The notes: a model not told the origin generated them from the letters alone. DNA of 56,067 nt from Candidatus Brocadia sp. (GCA_011525665.1 WYAU01000054.1:1-56067); one strand, 5' to 3'; positions 1 through 9,375 are shown, counted from the stretch's first letter. Translations and numbers: made by a program.

Positions 1-20
1 TTATTTTGCTTTTTAACCAT
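1..20 (-). CDS. 5' end of a gene running off the left edge
   Basis: An ATG on the minus strand at 20-18 is preceded by a strong Shine-Dalgarno (GAGGAGGT, plus-strand 27-34) at normal spacing. The reading frame is open to the window edge and gives only Met-Val-Lys-Lys-Gln-Asn. This is the start of a gene divergent from the one at 84. Nothing can be said about its product. Confidence 0.4.
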
Positions 21-83
21 TTGGGTTACCTCCTCTTATTATTAGGTTAATGTCATTTACCCTATTATAATGAGGTAATCCTT

Positions 84-620
84 ATGGTTTCACCATCTTT
101 TATCTTGCACTTGTGCAAGATTCAGGTGATAAATAACAACCAAACGGCGTTTTTTACTCTCATTGGTACTATTTCTGGGGTGGGCATTACACAAGCGGCA
201 AACCTGTTCTTTAGGTGGATTGATCATAGAAACAATCTGAAAATCAAGAGACTGGACTTAGCCATAGAGCTAGAAAAGAAATACCTGATTGAGCCAGTAG
301 TTTCCTTCATTGACAAGGATTTAAAGTCAATGCAGAAAACCTATGCGCTAGTATTCAATTCAAAAGAAGGCAGACCGAACTTTAACTTGGACAAGGAACA
401 TGTTTTTGAGCTGTCTTCCATACAAGCCAGAATAAAGGGATTAGGTGATAGCCATCTAAGTGAAAAGTTCGAGGAATTTTCCAGAGCACGAGTTGGCATA
501 GGAACCGCCGTTTCCGATGCTGAAGTAAACGCCGCGTATAAAAAACTTGATGGAGCCATAAAATTAGCGGGAGAGATTCTTGAGCTATTGTTTAAAAAGC
601 TAAGGAAAATCGAAAAATAA
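84..620 (+). CDS. Hypothetical protein with one N-terminal membrane segment
   Basis: 178 aa, not recognised. A GAGG motif (72-75) sits 8 nt before the ATG. Residues about 20-45 form one hydrophobic stretch that could anchor the protein in the membrane. The rest is soluble, charged and mostly helical in character, ending in a Lys-rich tail. There is no Cys/His metal motif and no recognisable catalytic signature. It may be a small membrane-anchored accessory protein. It is divergent from the partial gene at the left edge and followed by a 400-bp stretch of repeat debris, so the context gives no function. Confidence 0.6.
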   Translation: MVSPSFILHLCKIQVINNNQTAFFTLIGTISGVGITQAANLFFRWIDHRNNLKIKRLDLAIELEKKYLIEPVVSFIDKDLKSMQKTYALVFNSKEGRPNFNLDKEHVFELSSIQARIKGLGDSHLSEKFEEFSRARVGIGTAVSDAEVNAAYKKLDGAIKLAGEILELLFKKLRKIEK

Positions 621-1022
621 CTTTGCCTTCAACAGAAAATCGACTGGAGGCAGGTCTTGCTATTTGCTGTTTTATAATAAAGGGGTGATCGAAGAAACAT
701 CCATGAGATTTCATTAAGCACTGCTAACTTTCAGGCGTTTTTCCAAAGCAACTGTTACACATTTAAGAAGAAGTGGAGCAAGGGTCTTGGATTGTGAATT
801 TTTGATAGATTATTAGGGGACAAAGTTCAAAACGGAATCCTCACATGACAAATTTCTGAATCCTTGCTGAAAATATACAATGACCTTTTTCCCGGCCTTC
901 TTTACACCTATACCCGCATCAACCGCAACACCAAGAAATCCCTTTTTTTCGGTTTCGGTGTGGCAACTTTAGAACCTTTCTGGTATTATTGAGAACAATA
1001 TTATCCGTTAAGGAGGTGTAGA
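621..1022. other. Gene-poor stretch with repeat debris
   Basis: No convincing gene was found. Bases 641-663 match 1695-1717 in direct orientation at 20 of 23 positions, suggesting a dispersed repeat. Around 840-995 all frames give only short open stretches. A very good ribosome binding site (AAGGAGGTG, 1010-1018) ends the region and serves the DUF433-like frame at 1023. Confidence 0.5.
641..663 (+). repeat. Copy 1 of a 23-bp direct repeat
   Basis: It begins CGACTGGAG and matches 1695-1717 with three substitutions. The two copies bracket the DUF433 fragment and the secreted-protein gene. This could be one arm of a REP-like element. Confidence 0.45.
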
Positions 1023-1166
1023 ATGTTTGTAAGCACCCAACATCTGTATATCGAAAAAGACCCCGGCAAATATGAGGGTAAAGCCGTTATTAAAGGCACA
1101 AGGATCCCCGTTGCATCAATTGTAAATCACTACCGGTCGGGCATGTCACAAAAAAGGAGGTTTCTT
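1023..1166 (+). pseudogene. Truncated DUF433 (antitoxin-like) reading frame
   Basis: The frame opens with an excellent Shine-Dalgarno and ATG and reads a clear DUF433 N-terminus, including KAVIKGTRIPVASIV and a GMS turn. DUF433 proteins are about 75-80 aa, often VapB-type antitoxin-like proteins with a helix-turn-helix fold. Homology stops at about residue 42, where the family normally continues into its second helical half. The frame then runs without a stop into the secreted-protein gene, whose own ribosome binding site and ATG (1167) lie within it. I read this as a gene broken by a rearrangement, leaving about half of the domain. An in-frame 217-aa fusion starting at 1023 is formally possible but would bury the signal peptide. 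Confidence 0.6.
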
Positions 1167-1676
1167 ATGAAGGGCGGAAGATTATCATGGTTGTTCATGT
1201 TTTTCAGCATGGCAATAATTCTGATGGGCGTGTCGGGTCAGTCAGAGGCAGCGAAAAACAGATTTGTTGGCACATACTTTACCATAGGTGATGAAGACGG
1301 CATACCTACCCCGGTAATCGTACAAATCGGAAAAGATGGCTCTTATACTACGGTGTTTGGGATACAGAATACTACGTTAGCCGGAATTGTCTTTACTAAC
1401 GATGTAGGCACATGGAAAAGGACCGGCAAAAATGAGCTCACAGCGAAAACATTCTCAATATCGGCTTTACCCCCGACTGAATCATCCCCCGGAGAAGTGG
1501 TGGGCAACTGCATAGCCGATCATGTAATAACATTTTCCAACAATTTCCAGGAAATCAGTTTAACGGTATCCGGCAGGTGTTACGCCCCTGATGTGAATCC
1601 TGTAGATCCGGGCGATGCACCTTTTGTCAGCGAGTTTAGTGGAAGCTTTCAGGGCAAACGCCTTAATATACCTTGA
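1167..1676 (+). CDS. Small secreted protein, function unknown
   Basis: 169 aa. The start was chosen at ATG 1167 because AAGGAGG lies 7 nt upstream and a typical signal peptide follows: a basic N-terminus, a hydrophobic core at about residues 8-24 and a QSEAA cleavage region. The mature part (about 140 aa) is Gly/Thr-rich and beta-like, with a GTYFTIGDEDG segment, a VGTW segment and two Cys that could form a disulfide. This is reminiscent of small exported beta-barrel or lipocalin-like proteins, but no family is recognised. The frame is continuous upstream with the DUF433 remnant. Confidence 0.7.
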   Translation: MKGGRLSWLFMFFSMAIILMGVSGQSEAAKNRFVGTYFTIGDEDGIPTPVIVQIGKDGSYTTVFGIQNTTLAGIVFTNDVGTWKRTGKNELTAKTFSISALPPTESSPGEVVGNCIADHVITFSNNFQEISLTVSGRCYAPDVNPVDPGDAPFVSEFSGSFQGKRLNIP

Positions 1677-1694
1677 ATGGGCCAGGAGAAGAAC

Positions 1695-1717
1695 CGACCG
1701 GAGTCAGGTCATGCTAT
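1695..1717 (+). repeat. Copy 2 of a 23-bp direct repeat
   Basis: It begins CGACCGGAG and matches 641-663 at 20 of 23 positions. It is followed by a small hairpin (CCCGTA at 1746-1751 with TACGGG at 1757-1762). The interval before aroB looks like dispersed palindromic repeat material. Confidence 0.45.
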
Positions 1718-1883
1718 AGTTGACGACGAAAGAAAATTGCCATTACCCGTATCAGGTACGGGGCAGGCTTTGCGAAAGCTGGAATCCGGTATTCTCCCGT
1801 TCTGCTTTATTTTTATGGATCCGCTTTCGTGGCAAACCCGTGCACCTTTATCCTGATGATTGAGGAACCAACTCTTAACCCTT

Positions 1884-2963
1884 ATGAAGACGATACGTGT
1901 TAACTTATCCTCCAATAGTTACAACATCTCCATTGACAAAGACATCCTCGGAAAAATCGGGGACATCCTGGTTAAAGAGAAAGAACCGTGCAAGACACTC
2001 CTGATTACCGACAAAAACATAGAAAAGGTCTACGGTAATATCGTATCGGAAAGTCTCGTGCGGAATAACTTCGATGTCAGGCTTATCTCACTGAAGCCCG
2101 GCGAAGAGCAGAAAACCCTGGAAACAGCATTGGCGCTTTACGATGCATGTTTCGATCATAAGCTGGACAGGAGTTCCCTTATCGTTGCATTAGGCGGAGG
2201 CGTGGTGGGTGACATCAGCGGTTTTGTGGCCGCAACGTTTATGCGGGGTATCCCCTTTGTTCAGGCGCCGACAACACTCCTCGCACAGGTTGACAGCAGT
2301 ATTGGAGGCAAGGTAGCCGTAAACCACCCCAAAGGGAAAAATATGATCGGGAGTTTTTATCAACCCGGGGCGGTTTTTATCGATACCGACACCCTCTCCA
2401 CGTTACCGGCGGCAGAATTCGCGGCAGGGCTTGTGGAGGTAATCAAGTACGGAGTCATCAGGGACGCTGAATTATTTGAATATATAGAAAAGTCCCTTTA
2501 TGACATACTGGAATTGAACGATACCGCCCTTCTGAAAATTATCGCCACATCATGTCAGATCAAGGCGCACATCGTGGAGGAAGACGAAAAAGAAAAACAC
2601 CTGCGCGCCATATTAAACTATGGACATACCATAGGTCATGCTATCGAAACGGTCACCGACTACAAAAAATACAGGCATGGTGAGGCAGTAGCCATTGGCA
2701 TGCTTTACGCCACAAGAATTGCCATTGAAATGGGATTGACGGATCACGGCGTATTGGAACGACAGCTTTCATTAATAAAGCGATTGGGATTGCCGCTCCA
2801 TACAGACTTAAAATCCGGGGACATCGTAAGAGCGCTGTACGCCGACAAAAAGGCCGTTGCCGGCAGGCTTCGTTTTATCCTGCCCATAAAAATTGGTGAG
2901 GTTATTATATCGGATCAGGTAACCGAAGAAATTTTATACCACGTACTGAATAAGCCTCTCTGA
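1884..2963 (+). CDS. aroB: 3-dehydroquinate synthase
   Basis: 359 aa, the usual AroB length. It converts DAHP to 3-dehydroquinate, the second step of the shikimate pathway in the cytosol, using NAD and a divalent metal. Visible signatures are GEEQKTLE, the nucleotide loop LGGGVVGDISGF, the PTTLLAQVDSSIGGK block with NHPKGKNMIG, the metal and active-site stretch EVIKYGVIRD, and the metal-binding histidines in NYGHTIGHAIE and HGEAVAIGM. ATG 1884 puts the conserved beta-strand (YNISI) at the normal distance. A TTG at 1860 in the same frame is a weaker alternative. dprA follows 93 bp later. There is no other shikimate gene nearby. Confidence 0.95.
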   Translation: MKTIRVNLSSNSYNISIDKDILGKIGDILVKEKEPCKTLLITDKNIEKVYGNIVSESLVRNNFDVRLISLKPGEEQKTLETALALYDACFDHKLDRSSLIVALGGGVVGDISGFVAATFMRGIPFVQAPTTLLAQVDSSIGGKVAVNHPKGKNMIGSFYQPGAVFIDTDTLSTLPAAEFAAGLVEVIKYGVIRDAELFEYIEKSLYDILELNDTALLKIIATSCQIKAHIVEEDEKEKHLRAILNYGHTIGHAIETVTDYKKYRHGEAVAIGMLYATRIAIEMGLTDHGVLERQLSLIKRLGLPLHTDLKSGDIVRALYADKKAVAGRLRFILPIKIGEVIISDQVTEEILYHVLNKPL

Positions 2964-3056
2964 TTTACTTGTAGAGGAATTTTTTATTTTACTTAAACGG
3001 TATGCGGGGCAGTATGGGCAAATTTGTTTGTCCGTGTTTAATTCAAGGGAACGACA

Positions 3057-4157
3057 TTGACGGAATTCGATGCCCTCTTACGTCTGAATATGACGAAGGG
3101 GATTGGAATAAGGACATACAAAACACTTTTAGAAAGGTTCGGCTCTTCGGAGGCCATCCTCAGTGCCACCAAATCAGAATTAGAGGCAGTACCGGGCATC
3201 GGTCCAAAGTTAGCAGACGCCATCGTCGAGGAATCCAAAAACATTGACATTTCAAATGAAATGAATCTGGCCAAAGAAAAGGACGTTCAGATCCTGCCTT
3301 ACACGAGCGAACAGTATCCGAAACACCTCAAGACCATCTACGACCCGCCACTCGTCCTCTACGTAAAGGGCAAAATCCTCGAAACGGACATCCTTGCCCT
3401 CGCTGTTGTGGGTGCGCGACGTTGCACCTATTATGGCCTCTCGCAGGCAGAGCGTTTTAGCCGGCTCCTTGCCCAGAAGGGACTTTGTATTGTAAGCGGT
3501 ATGGCACGGGGGATAGATGCGGCTGCACACCGCGGCGCCATTAAATCCAACGGACGTACCATTGCCGTGCTCGGCTGTGGTCTTGGGGTTATTTACCCGC
3601 GGGAAAATATCGAACTGGCAGAACAAATCGCCCGGCACGGCGCTCTGGTATCTGAATTTCCCATGAATACACCGCCAGACTTTCGCAATTTCCCGCCGAG
3701 AAACAGGCTGATAAGCGGCCTGTCTCTGGGGGTGCTTGTGGTTGAATCAGCGCTGAACAGCGGTTCTCTGATAACCGCACAATGGGCACTGGAACAGGGG
3801 AAAGAGGTCTTTGCCATTCCCGGCAATATTGACAACATTTACAGCCGGGGCACACACAAACTCATCAAGGAAGGCGCAAAACTCGTCGAGGATATAGCCG
3901 ATATTATTCAGGAGTTAGGGCCTCTGGCAGAAACCCTGAAGACATCCGATGAGTCCACAATAAACGACCCGAGAAGCCTGTCGCTGAACTCACAGGAAAA
4001 AAAGATATTCTCGCTCTTGTCAAGCAGCCCGAAAGACATTGATGAGATCATCCGCATCACAACACTCCCCGCCTCCGTTGTATCGAGCACCCTCATGATC
4101 CTCGAAATAAAGAAACTGGCAAAACAACTTTCAGGCAAAAGATTCGTTAAGGCATAA
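3057..4157 (+). CDS. dprA: DNA processing protein DprA (Smf)
   Basis: 366 aa. DprA binds incoming single-stranded DNA and loads RecA during transformation. A helix-hairpin-helix-like segment (VPGIGPKLADAI, about residues 44-55) precedes the Rossmann-like DprA core. The core shows VVGARRCTYYG, SGMARGIDAAAH, VLGCGLGVIYP, FPPRNRLISGLS and GSLITAQWALEQGKEVF. The C-terminus (about 300-366) looks like the DprA winged-helix domain. The start is a TTG at 3057 supported by AAGGGA 6 nt upstream. The next ATG (3090) would remove the first helix. It sits alone between aroB and the convergent cheBR-type gene. Confidence 0.93.
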   Translation: MTEFDALLRLNMTKGIGIRTYKTLLERFGSSEAILSATKSELEAVPGIGPKLADAIVEESKNIDISNEMNLAKEKDVQILPYTSEQYPKHLKTIYDPPLVLYVKGKILETDILALAVVGARRCTYYGLSQAERFSRLLAQKGLCIVSGMARGIDAAAHRGAIKSNGRTIAVLGCGLGVIYPRENIELAEQIARHGALVSEFPMNTPPDFRNFPPRNRLISGLSLGVLVVESALNSGSLITAQWALEQGKEVFAIPGNIDNIYSRGTHKLIKEGAKLVEDIADIIQELGPLAETLKTSDESTINDPRSLSLNSQEKKIFSLLSSSPKDIDEIIRITTLPASVVSSTLMILEIKKLAKQLSGKRFVKA

Positions 4158-4297
4158 TTTACAGCACACAAACCGCCCCTCTGTAACCATTCACCCTCCT
4201 GAATTCTCGGAAGACGCAAACAGATCGTCCCTGGTGGCGGGACAATATTGTTTTTTATCTTCCCCCCCCGGATTTTTCAAAAAGAGTGAAACGTGCC

Positions 4298-7200
4298 TTA
4301 TTTTTGATACTTTTGCAGCACCTCCAGCTTCTTCTGCAGATCCTCCAACTGTCTTTTCATCGCATCCTTAGCCCTTTGAAATTCCTTCTCTACCCGCTTA
4401 CGCCCGGTAATTTCCTCTCGCAAAAGCATGTTTGTTCTTAAAAGTTCGGCAGAACGTTCCTCGACACGTTTCTCTAATTCATCATGAGCCTTTTGTAACA
4501 TCTCTTCCATCTGTTTTCTCTGGATGACCATGCCCAGCTGGGAGGCAACGGAAGAAATGAGTTTAATAAGCTGTTTATCCGCCTCACGCGCTTCAAACAA
4601 AAAGAATACCATCACGGCAACCACTTCTTTCCTGGCAAGAACAGGGATTGCCAGGCCGGACTTGAATCCAACTTCCGCAGCGACCTGCATCCGTATGAAG
4701 CTTGCATCATGGGTAACATCCTTCACCCACTCCGGTTGCTTCGATAACCAGACACGACCGGGAAGTCCTGCGCCCTTCGGGAAAACAAGATCGATGCTCG
4801 CCAGGGTAAATTTTTCCAGGCCATCAAGAGCGCTATACCATGCCGAACTTCGTTTGAGATGAGAACCGCTGGAATCAGGGATCCATATCTCTCCAAAAAC
4901 CCAGCCCGTGGCTTCACACAACTTGCGCAACGTAATGACAAGCGCTGCGTGAAGGTCTTCAGATTCATTAATCGCCATTGTTATCGTCTGCAGGAGACGG
5001 ATATCTTCCTGGGCATGCTTCAGTTCGGTGATGTCCACAAGGGTAATTACTGCACCATCAACCATATCGCTTTCTGTCCGGTAAGGCAGAATTCGGATTA
5101 AATACCACTTATTTTCTTTGGTTGTTACTTCTTTCTCAAAGGGGCGCAAGGTCTTCAGCACTTTTTCTATATCTTCAACGAAACCCTCATGTGCAATCTT
5201 CCCAGAAATCTGGTGAATGGGCCTTCCGACGTCCGACGCGATGAGGTTTATTGTCCTGGTTATTGCGGGAGTATAGCGCTTTATGCACAACTTTCTATCC
5301 AGGAAGATAGTCCCTATATCTGCGCTACTCAACATATTGTTTATGTCATTATTAGCCCGTGACAATTCTTCTACGTTGTTCTGAAGCCTCGAATTTACCG
5401 CAACCAGCTCTTCGTTCATCGACTGCAACTCCTCCTTGGAGGTCTCCAGCTCTTCATTGGCGCTCTGCAATTCCTCATTAACCGTTTGTATCATTTCATT
5501 GGCGGTCTTGAATTTCTCATTGGAAATCTCCAGTTCCTCAATGACGTCCCGGAGAGACTCCCTGGTGGAGTTCAACTCATCTTCAAGCTCTTTAATACGT
5601 TTGTCAGTCTCCACCGTCCGTCCAAACTCTTCTTTTTTTCCCATTGCCGGCGAAGAAGAGGACAATGGAGGTGTTAATTCCTCAAATATCACCAACATCA
5701 ACCCCAGTAGTGATTTAGTCTCTAAAAATGGCCTGACTACTAAATTTATCATTGTTGATTTGCCGTTTGCCGTTATCCGCAGTCCTTTGTGCACAACAGC
5801 CGTTTTCTGCCTGACTACTTTGTAAATCGCCGATCTCAGATCAAGGCGCAAATCCTCTCGCGCCATTTTCAGAATATTTAAACTGGGCTCTCCAACAGGC
5901 GGTTCCAGATATGCAACCGTCTGACCCTGGAAATAAACAATGTCGAATTTTTCATTAATAACCACACACGAGGGACAATAGCACTTAAGCAGCATCTTTT
6001 TCGTCACCTCGCCAATGCTCATCTCCTTTGATTTCATAAATTCTTCAACTTTTTGTAGTTTTGTGATATTATCCGTCAATTGATCGGCGCTAATTTTTGC
6101 CTCTGCACCGGGAAAAATGCCTTTGCGTTGAAAGATTTTAGACTTCTTGTCTACAACCGAAAACAGGTGGGTGAATTCCCCGACGGTTTCCGAGTTTCCG
6201 AGAATAAGAAACCCTTCCGGATTTAATATGTAATGGAAAAGCGGTATCAGTTTCCTCTGCAACACCGGCTCCAAATAAATCAGCAGATTCCTGCAACTGA
6301 CTATATCCAATTTGGAAAAGGGAGGGTCTTTGATGAGATTATGATTGGCAAAGACCACCATTTCCCGGATTCGTTTGTCGACAACATACGTGTTATCTTT
6401 TCTGAAAATAAAATATTTCAATAGCTCGTGTGGCACATCAGCAACGATACTTTCCGGATAGAGGCCAGCACGGGCAAAATTGATGGCACCGGAATCTATG
6501 TCGGTGGCAAATATCTGAATTTTGAAATGCCGTTCCACCCTCTCCATATGATCCGCAAACAACATTGCGAGAGAATAAGCCTCTTCGCCGGTAGAACAAC
6601 CGGCAACCCAGACCCGTATCGGAAATTCAGCATCCCGGTGTTCAAACAGACGCGGTATCACTTTTTCCTTAAAGGCATTACAAACCTCACTATCTCTAAA
6701 GAATTTTGTAACTCCAATCGTCAGTTCTTTGAAGAGTGCTTCCACCTCGGGCGGGTGTTCCTGGAGATACATCACATAATCCGCCAATGTCTCAACCCGA
6801 TTGACCGCCATTCGCTTTCCAATCCTGCGGCTGACGGTAGAGTACCGGTAATGAGTAAAGTTATGCCCCGTCGCTGACCGCAGGATGCCAAAAATCTTCT
6901 CCAGATCATTCGTGCTTTTCGGAGGGATGAATTCTGTTTTCTGAAAATGTCCCTGTTGGTAATATTTTACATACCTGACAAGTTCATCGGGCATCTTGTC
7001 CACAGGCAAAATATGGTCTATACAACCCGAAGCAATGGCGCTTAGCGGCATGCCACTAAACTCGGCTGATTTTATCTCCTGAACCAGCGTCATACCGCCC
7101 CCGCCCTTAATAGCCTTCAAACCCAGGGTACCATCGGTTCCGGTTCCTGAAAAGACAATACCAATAGCCTTATCTGCACGGTCTTCTGCCAGAGACCGGA

Positions 7201-7666
7201 AAAAGAAATCGATTGGGTGTCTGAGCCCATAAGGCCCTCCTGATTCTACCAGGTGAAAAATTCTGTTCGAGAGCGTCATCTCCTTGTCAGGGGGCTTAAT
7301 ATAGACGCAGTTTGGTTCCGCCAGCATCCCGGATTCAACTTGAAAGAGCTTCATCGCGGTATATTCTTTCAAAATATCAACCAATGTGCTTTTATAATCA
7401 GGGCTCAAATGCTGAACAAGGACAAAAGCCATCCCGCTATTTGGCGGCATATGCGAAAGAAATTGCTTAAACGCCTCCAGTCCACCGGCAGAAGCGCCTA
7501 TGCCAACAACAAAAAGTCTATTTTCAATCAGAGGCGTAGGCGGCATTCCGTCTGGCTGTGCACAAACGGCGAATTCATTACCCGTGCTGGTGTTCCGGGT
7601 ATATCCTTTTCGATCAGACGGCACGGCAGGCACATCTGTCGTTGAATTTTTTTTCTTTCTGGCCAC
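4298..7666 (-). CDS. CheB-CheR-PAS-GAF chemotaxis/sensor hybrid without kinase domain
   Basis: 1122 aa, GTG start. Domains in order: CheB-type methylesterase (about 50-235) with the triad Ser59 (GASAGG), His86 (QHLSPD) and Asp178 (GTGTDGT); CheR-type SAM methyltransferase (about 250-515) with VAGCSTGEEAYS and SCRNLLIYL; a PAS-like segment; a long coiled coil (about 690-790) rich in NEELQSANEELE heptads; PAS (about 795-905); GAF (about 915-1050); and a C-terminal coiled coil. The CheB part lacks a receiver. Relatives often end in a histidine kinase, but here the protein stops at the coiled coil, so output must come from the esterase/methylase or a partner. No che genes or receptors lie beside it, so the target is unknown. 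Confidence 0.9.
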   Translation of the reverse strand: MARKKKNSTTDVPAVPSDRKGYTRNTSTGNEFAVCAQPDGMPPTPLIENRLFVVGIGASAGGLEAFKQFLSHMPPNSGMAFVLVQHLSPDYKSTLVDILKEYTAMKLFQVESGMLAEPNCVYIKPPDKEMTLSNRIFHLVESGGPYGLRHPIDFFFRSLAEDRADKAIGIVFSGTGTDGTLGLKAIKGGGGMTLVQEIKSAEFSGMPLSAIASGCIDHILPVDKMPDELVRYVKYYQQGHFQKTEFIPPKSTNDLEKIFGILRSATGHNFTHYRYSTVSRRIGKRMAVNRVETLADYVMYLQEHPPEVEALFKELTIGVTKFFRDSEVCNAFKEKVIPRLFEHRDAEFPIRVWVAGCSTGEEAYSLAMLFADHMERVERHFKIQIFATDIDSGAINFARAGLYPESIVADVPHELLKYFIFRKDNTYVVDKRIREMVVFANHNLIKDPPFSKLDIVSCRNLLIYLEPVLQRKLIPLFHYILNPEGFLILGNSETVGEFTHLFSVVDKKSKIFQRKGIFPGAEAKISADQLTDNITKLQKVEEFMKSKEMSIGEVTKKMLLKCYCPSCVVINEKFDIVYFQGQTVAYLEPPVGEPSLNILKMAREDLRLDLRSAIYKVVRQKTAVVHKGLRITANGKSTMINLVVRPFLETKSLLGLMLVIFEELTPPLSSSSPAMGKKEEFGRTVETDKRIKELEDELNSTRESLRDVIEELEISNEKFKTANEMIQTVNEELQSANEELETSKEELQSMNEELVAVNSRLQNNVEELSRANNDINNMLSSADIGTIFLDRKLCIKRYTPAITRTINLIASDVGRPIHQISGKIAHEGFVEDIEKVLKTLRPFEKEVTTKENKWYLIRILPYRTESDMVDGAVITLVDITELKHAQEDIRLLQTITMAINESEDLHAALVITLRKLCEATGWVFGEIWIPDSSGSHLKRSSAWYSALDGLEKFTLASIDLVFPKGAGLPGRVWLSKQPEWVKDVTHDASFIRMQVAAEVGFKSGLAIPVLARKEVVAVMVFFLFEAREADKQLIKLISSVASQLGMVIQRKQMEEMLQKAHDELEKRVEERSAELLRTNMLLREEITGRKRVEKEFQRAKDAMKRQLEDLQKKLEVLQKYQK

Positions 7667-8229
7667 GGAAAGTTGCCCTCTGGCGATAAAATTTTTTAAG
7701 AATCACACGGATCAGTTTTTGTAAATGGCGGGTCGCTCTGCTTAGCACACCCTCCCTCTAACGGGAAACCAACCCTCTTAATCCCCAAGGGAGTAAGAGG
7801 TGAATAAAAAGTCGTTGGGCTTTTGTCTTTTACAACCCAATCTTAATTCAATGCCGGGGAATTTCAAACCACCCGTGTAGTGGTAAAGACAATCCTGAAA
7901 TTCCTTAATGCCAAATTATACAAAAAACGGCTTCGTATAACAATTTAGTTTATCTTACAAATTGATTTATACTGATTTTTTTCAAGAAGCGGTTAGGAAC
8001 ACCGGGGAGCAGAGGAGAAAAGGCGGGAACGGCAGAAAAGAAGCCATGGATCCTGGGTTGGCAGTAAGCAGCAGGCAGCGAAAATGAATAAAAACCTCAT
8101 GCAAGACAAAAGAATAACGGCATGCTTTTTATCTTTTCCCTTCGCTCTTTTTAAATGTATCACCTTTGCCTGATACCGGCTGCTTACTGCCTGCTGTATC
8201 TTTTTGGTTGCGGCTATTTGGTCAATCTA
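7667..8229. other. 563-bp intergenic region
   Basis: No gene is supported. Bases 8060-8072 (GGCAGTAAGCAGC) and 8179-8191 are exact 13-bp inverted repeats about 105 bp apart, bounding a possible small palindromic element. A low-complexity stretch near 7740-7860 resembles dispersed repeats. The upstream signals of the minus-strand cheBR-type gene, including its GAGGG ribosome binding site, lie at the left end. Confidence 0.5.
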
Positions 8230-9375
8230 TTACTTTTTTCTTACAAGCAGCGACTGTACCATGGAAAGCCCTTTCCCCAATTCCACGGTATATCCTGCTT
8301 CAAAGAGCCCTTTTTCAAGGGCTGCGATGGCAACTATGACGTCAAAGTCGTTCACATACCCCATATGGCCGATCCGGATAATCTTCCCTTTTAATTCGTC
8401 CTGTCCGCCCGTAAAGGTTACCCCCGTTTCATCCCGAAGCTTTTTGATGATTTTATCGACATCCACCGCCGGGGGTGATTTAATTGCGGTCAACACATTG
8501 CTCGAGTATTCCCCGGCAAAGAGTTCCAGGCCAAGCGCCTTTGCGCCTTCCCTTGTGGCATGGGCAAGGCGGGCGTGTCTTTTCCAGACATTCTCAATCC
8601 CTTCCTTTTTAATCATGTCCATAGCCGTCTTCATTGCCATAACCAGCGAAACCGCCGGAGTAAAAGGGGTTGTTTTGTCCTTAAGCTCCTTTCGCATCTT
8701 CCTGAAGTCCCAATAATATCTGGGCAAATCAGCCCTGTCAATGACACCCCAGGCGCTGCTGCCGACACAAACAAAGGCCAGACCAGGCGGCATCATGCAT
8801 CCCTTCTGAGAACCGGTAATAGCAACGTCGATATTCCATTCGTCCATCAGAAACGGATGGACACCGATCCCCGTAATGGAATCAACGACCATGAGTGCCC
8901 CATATTTCTTCACGAGGGATGAAACAGACTTTATATCATGTACCACACCCGTAGAGGTCTCGCACTGGGTTGTAAACACAGCAGAAATCCCCGGTGTCTT
9001 TTTGAGTGCAGCCTCAATATCCGACGGATTTACGGCCCTGCCATTTTCAACGTCAATCGTAACAGTTTCAATGCCAAAACACTTGCACAGCTCTGCCCAG
9101 CGTTCACCGAATTTTCCACTGATAACAACAAGCGCCTTATTGCCTCTGGACAAAACATTCGCAACGCATGCCTCCATGGCACCCGTTCCCGAAGACATGA
9201 GGGTAAAGACCTCGCCTGTCTTTGTCTGGAATAAGTACTTTAAGTCCTCACTCAACTCATAAAAGATTTGTGAAAACTGCGGCGTCCTGTGATGGATCAT
9301 GGGTTGCGCCTCGGCCAATGCGACCTCCGGCGGCACCATGGTTGGACCAGGGGTAAACAGATAATTTTTTTTCAT
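8230..9375 (-). CDS. Class V aminotransferase (serine/alanine-glyoxylate type)
   Basis: 381 aa, PLP-dependent fold-type I enzyme. The N-terminal FTPGPTMVPPEV, MIHHRTPQF, the SSGTGAMEA phosphate loop, VVDSITGIG and the PLP-lysine motif GSQKGCMMPPGLAF match the alanine/serine-glyoxylate aminotransferase and soluble-hydrogenase small-subunit family. Likely substrates are serine or alanine with glyoxylate or hydroxypyruvate. A phosphonate aminotransferase role cannot be excluded. The ATG at 9375 was chosen because AAAGGA lies about 9 nt upstream. A further in-frame extension to 9435 would overlap the promoter. It is transcribed divergently from the helicase gene. Confidence 0.88.
   Translation of the reverse strand: MKKNYLFTPGPTMVPPEVALAEAQPMIHHRTPQFSQIFYELSEDLKYLFQTKTGEVFTLMSSGTGAMEACVANVLSRGNKALVVISGKFGERWAELCKCFGIETVTIDVENGRAVNPSDIEAALKKTPGISAVFTTQCETSTGVVHDIKSVSSLVKKYGALMVVDSITGIGVHPFLMDEWNIDVAITGSQKGCMMPPGLAFVCVGSSAWGVIDRADLPRYYWDFRKMRKELKDKTTPFTPAVSLVMAMKTAMDMIKKEGIENVWKRHARLAHATREGAKALGLELFAGEYSSNVLTAIKSPPAVDVDKIIKKLRDETGVTFTGGQDELKGKIIRIGHMGYVNDFDVIVAIAALEKGLFEAGYTVELGKGLSMVQSLLVRKK

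Noticed and set aside
1709-1915. 68-codon minus-strand frame overlapping the aroB start
   Set aside because: It lies over repeat-like palindromes and the aroB N-terminus, with no ribosome binding site and no recognisable product.
4225-4260. Terminator between convergent dprA and the CheB-CheR gene
   Set aside because: Only a 10-bp loop-less ACAATATTGT palindrome precedes the T-run; too weak to call.
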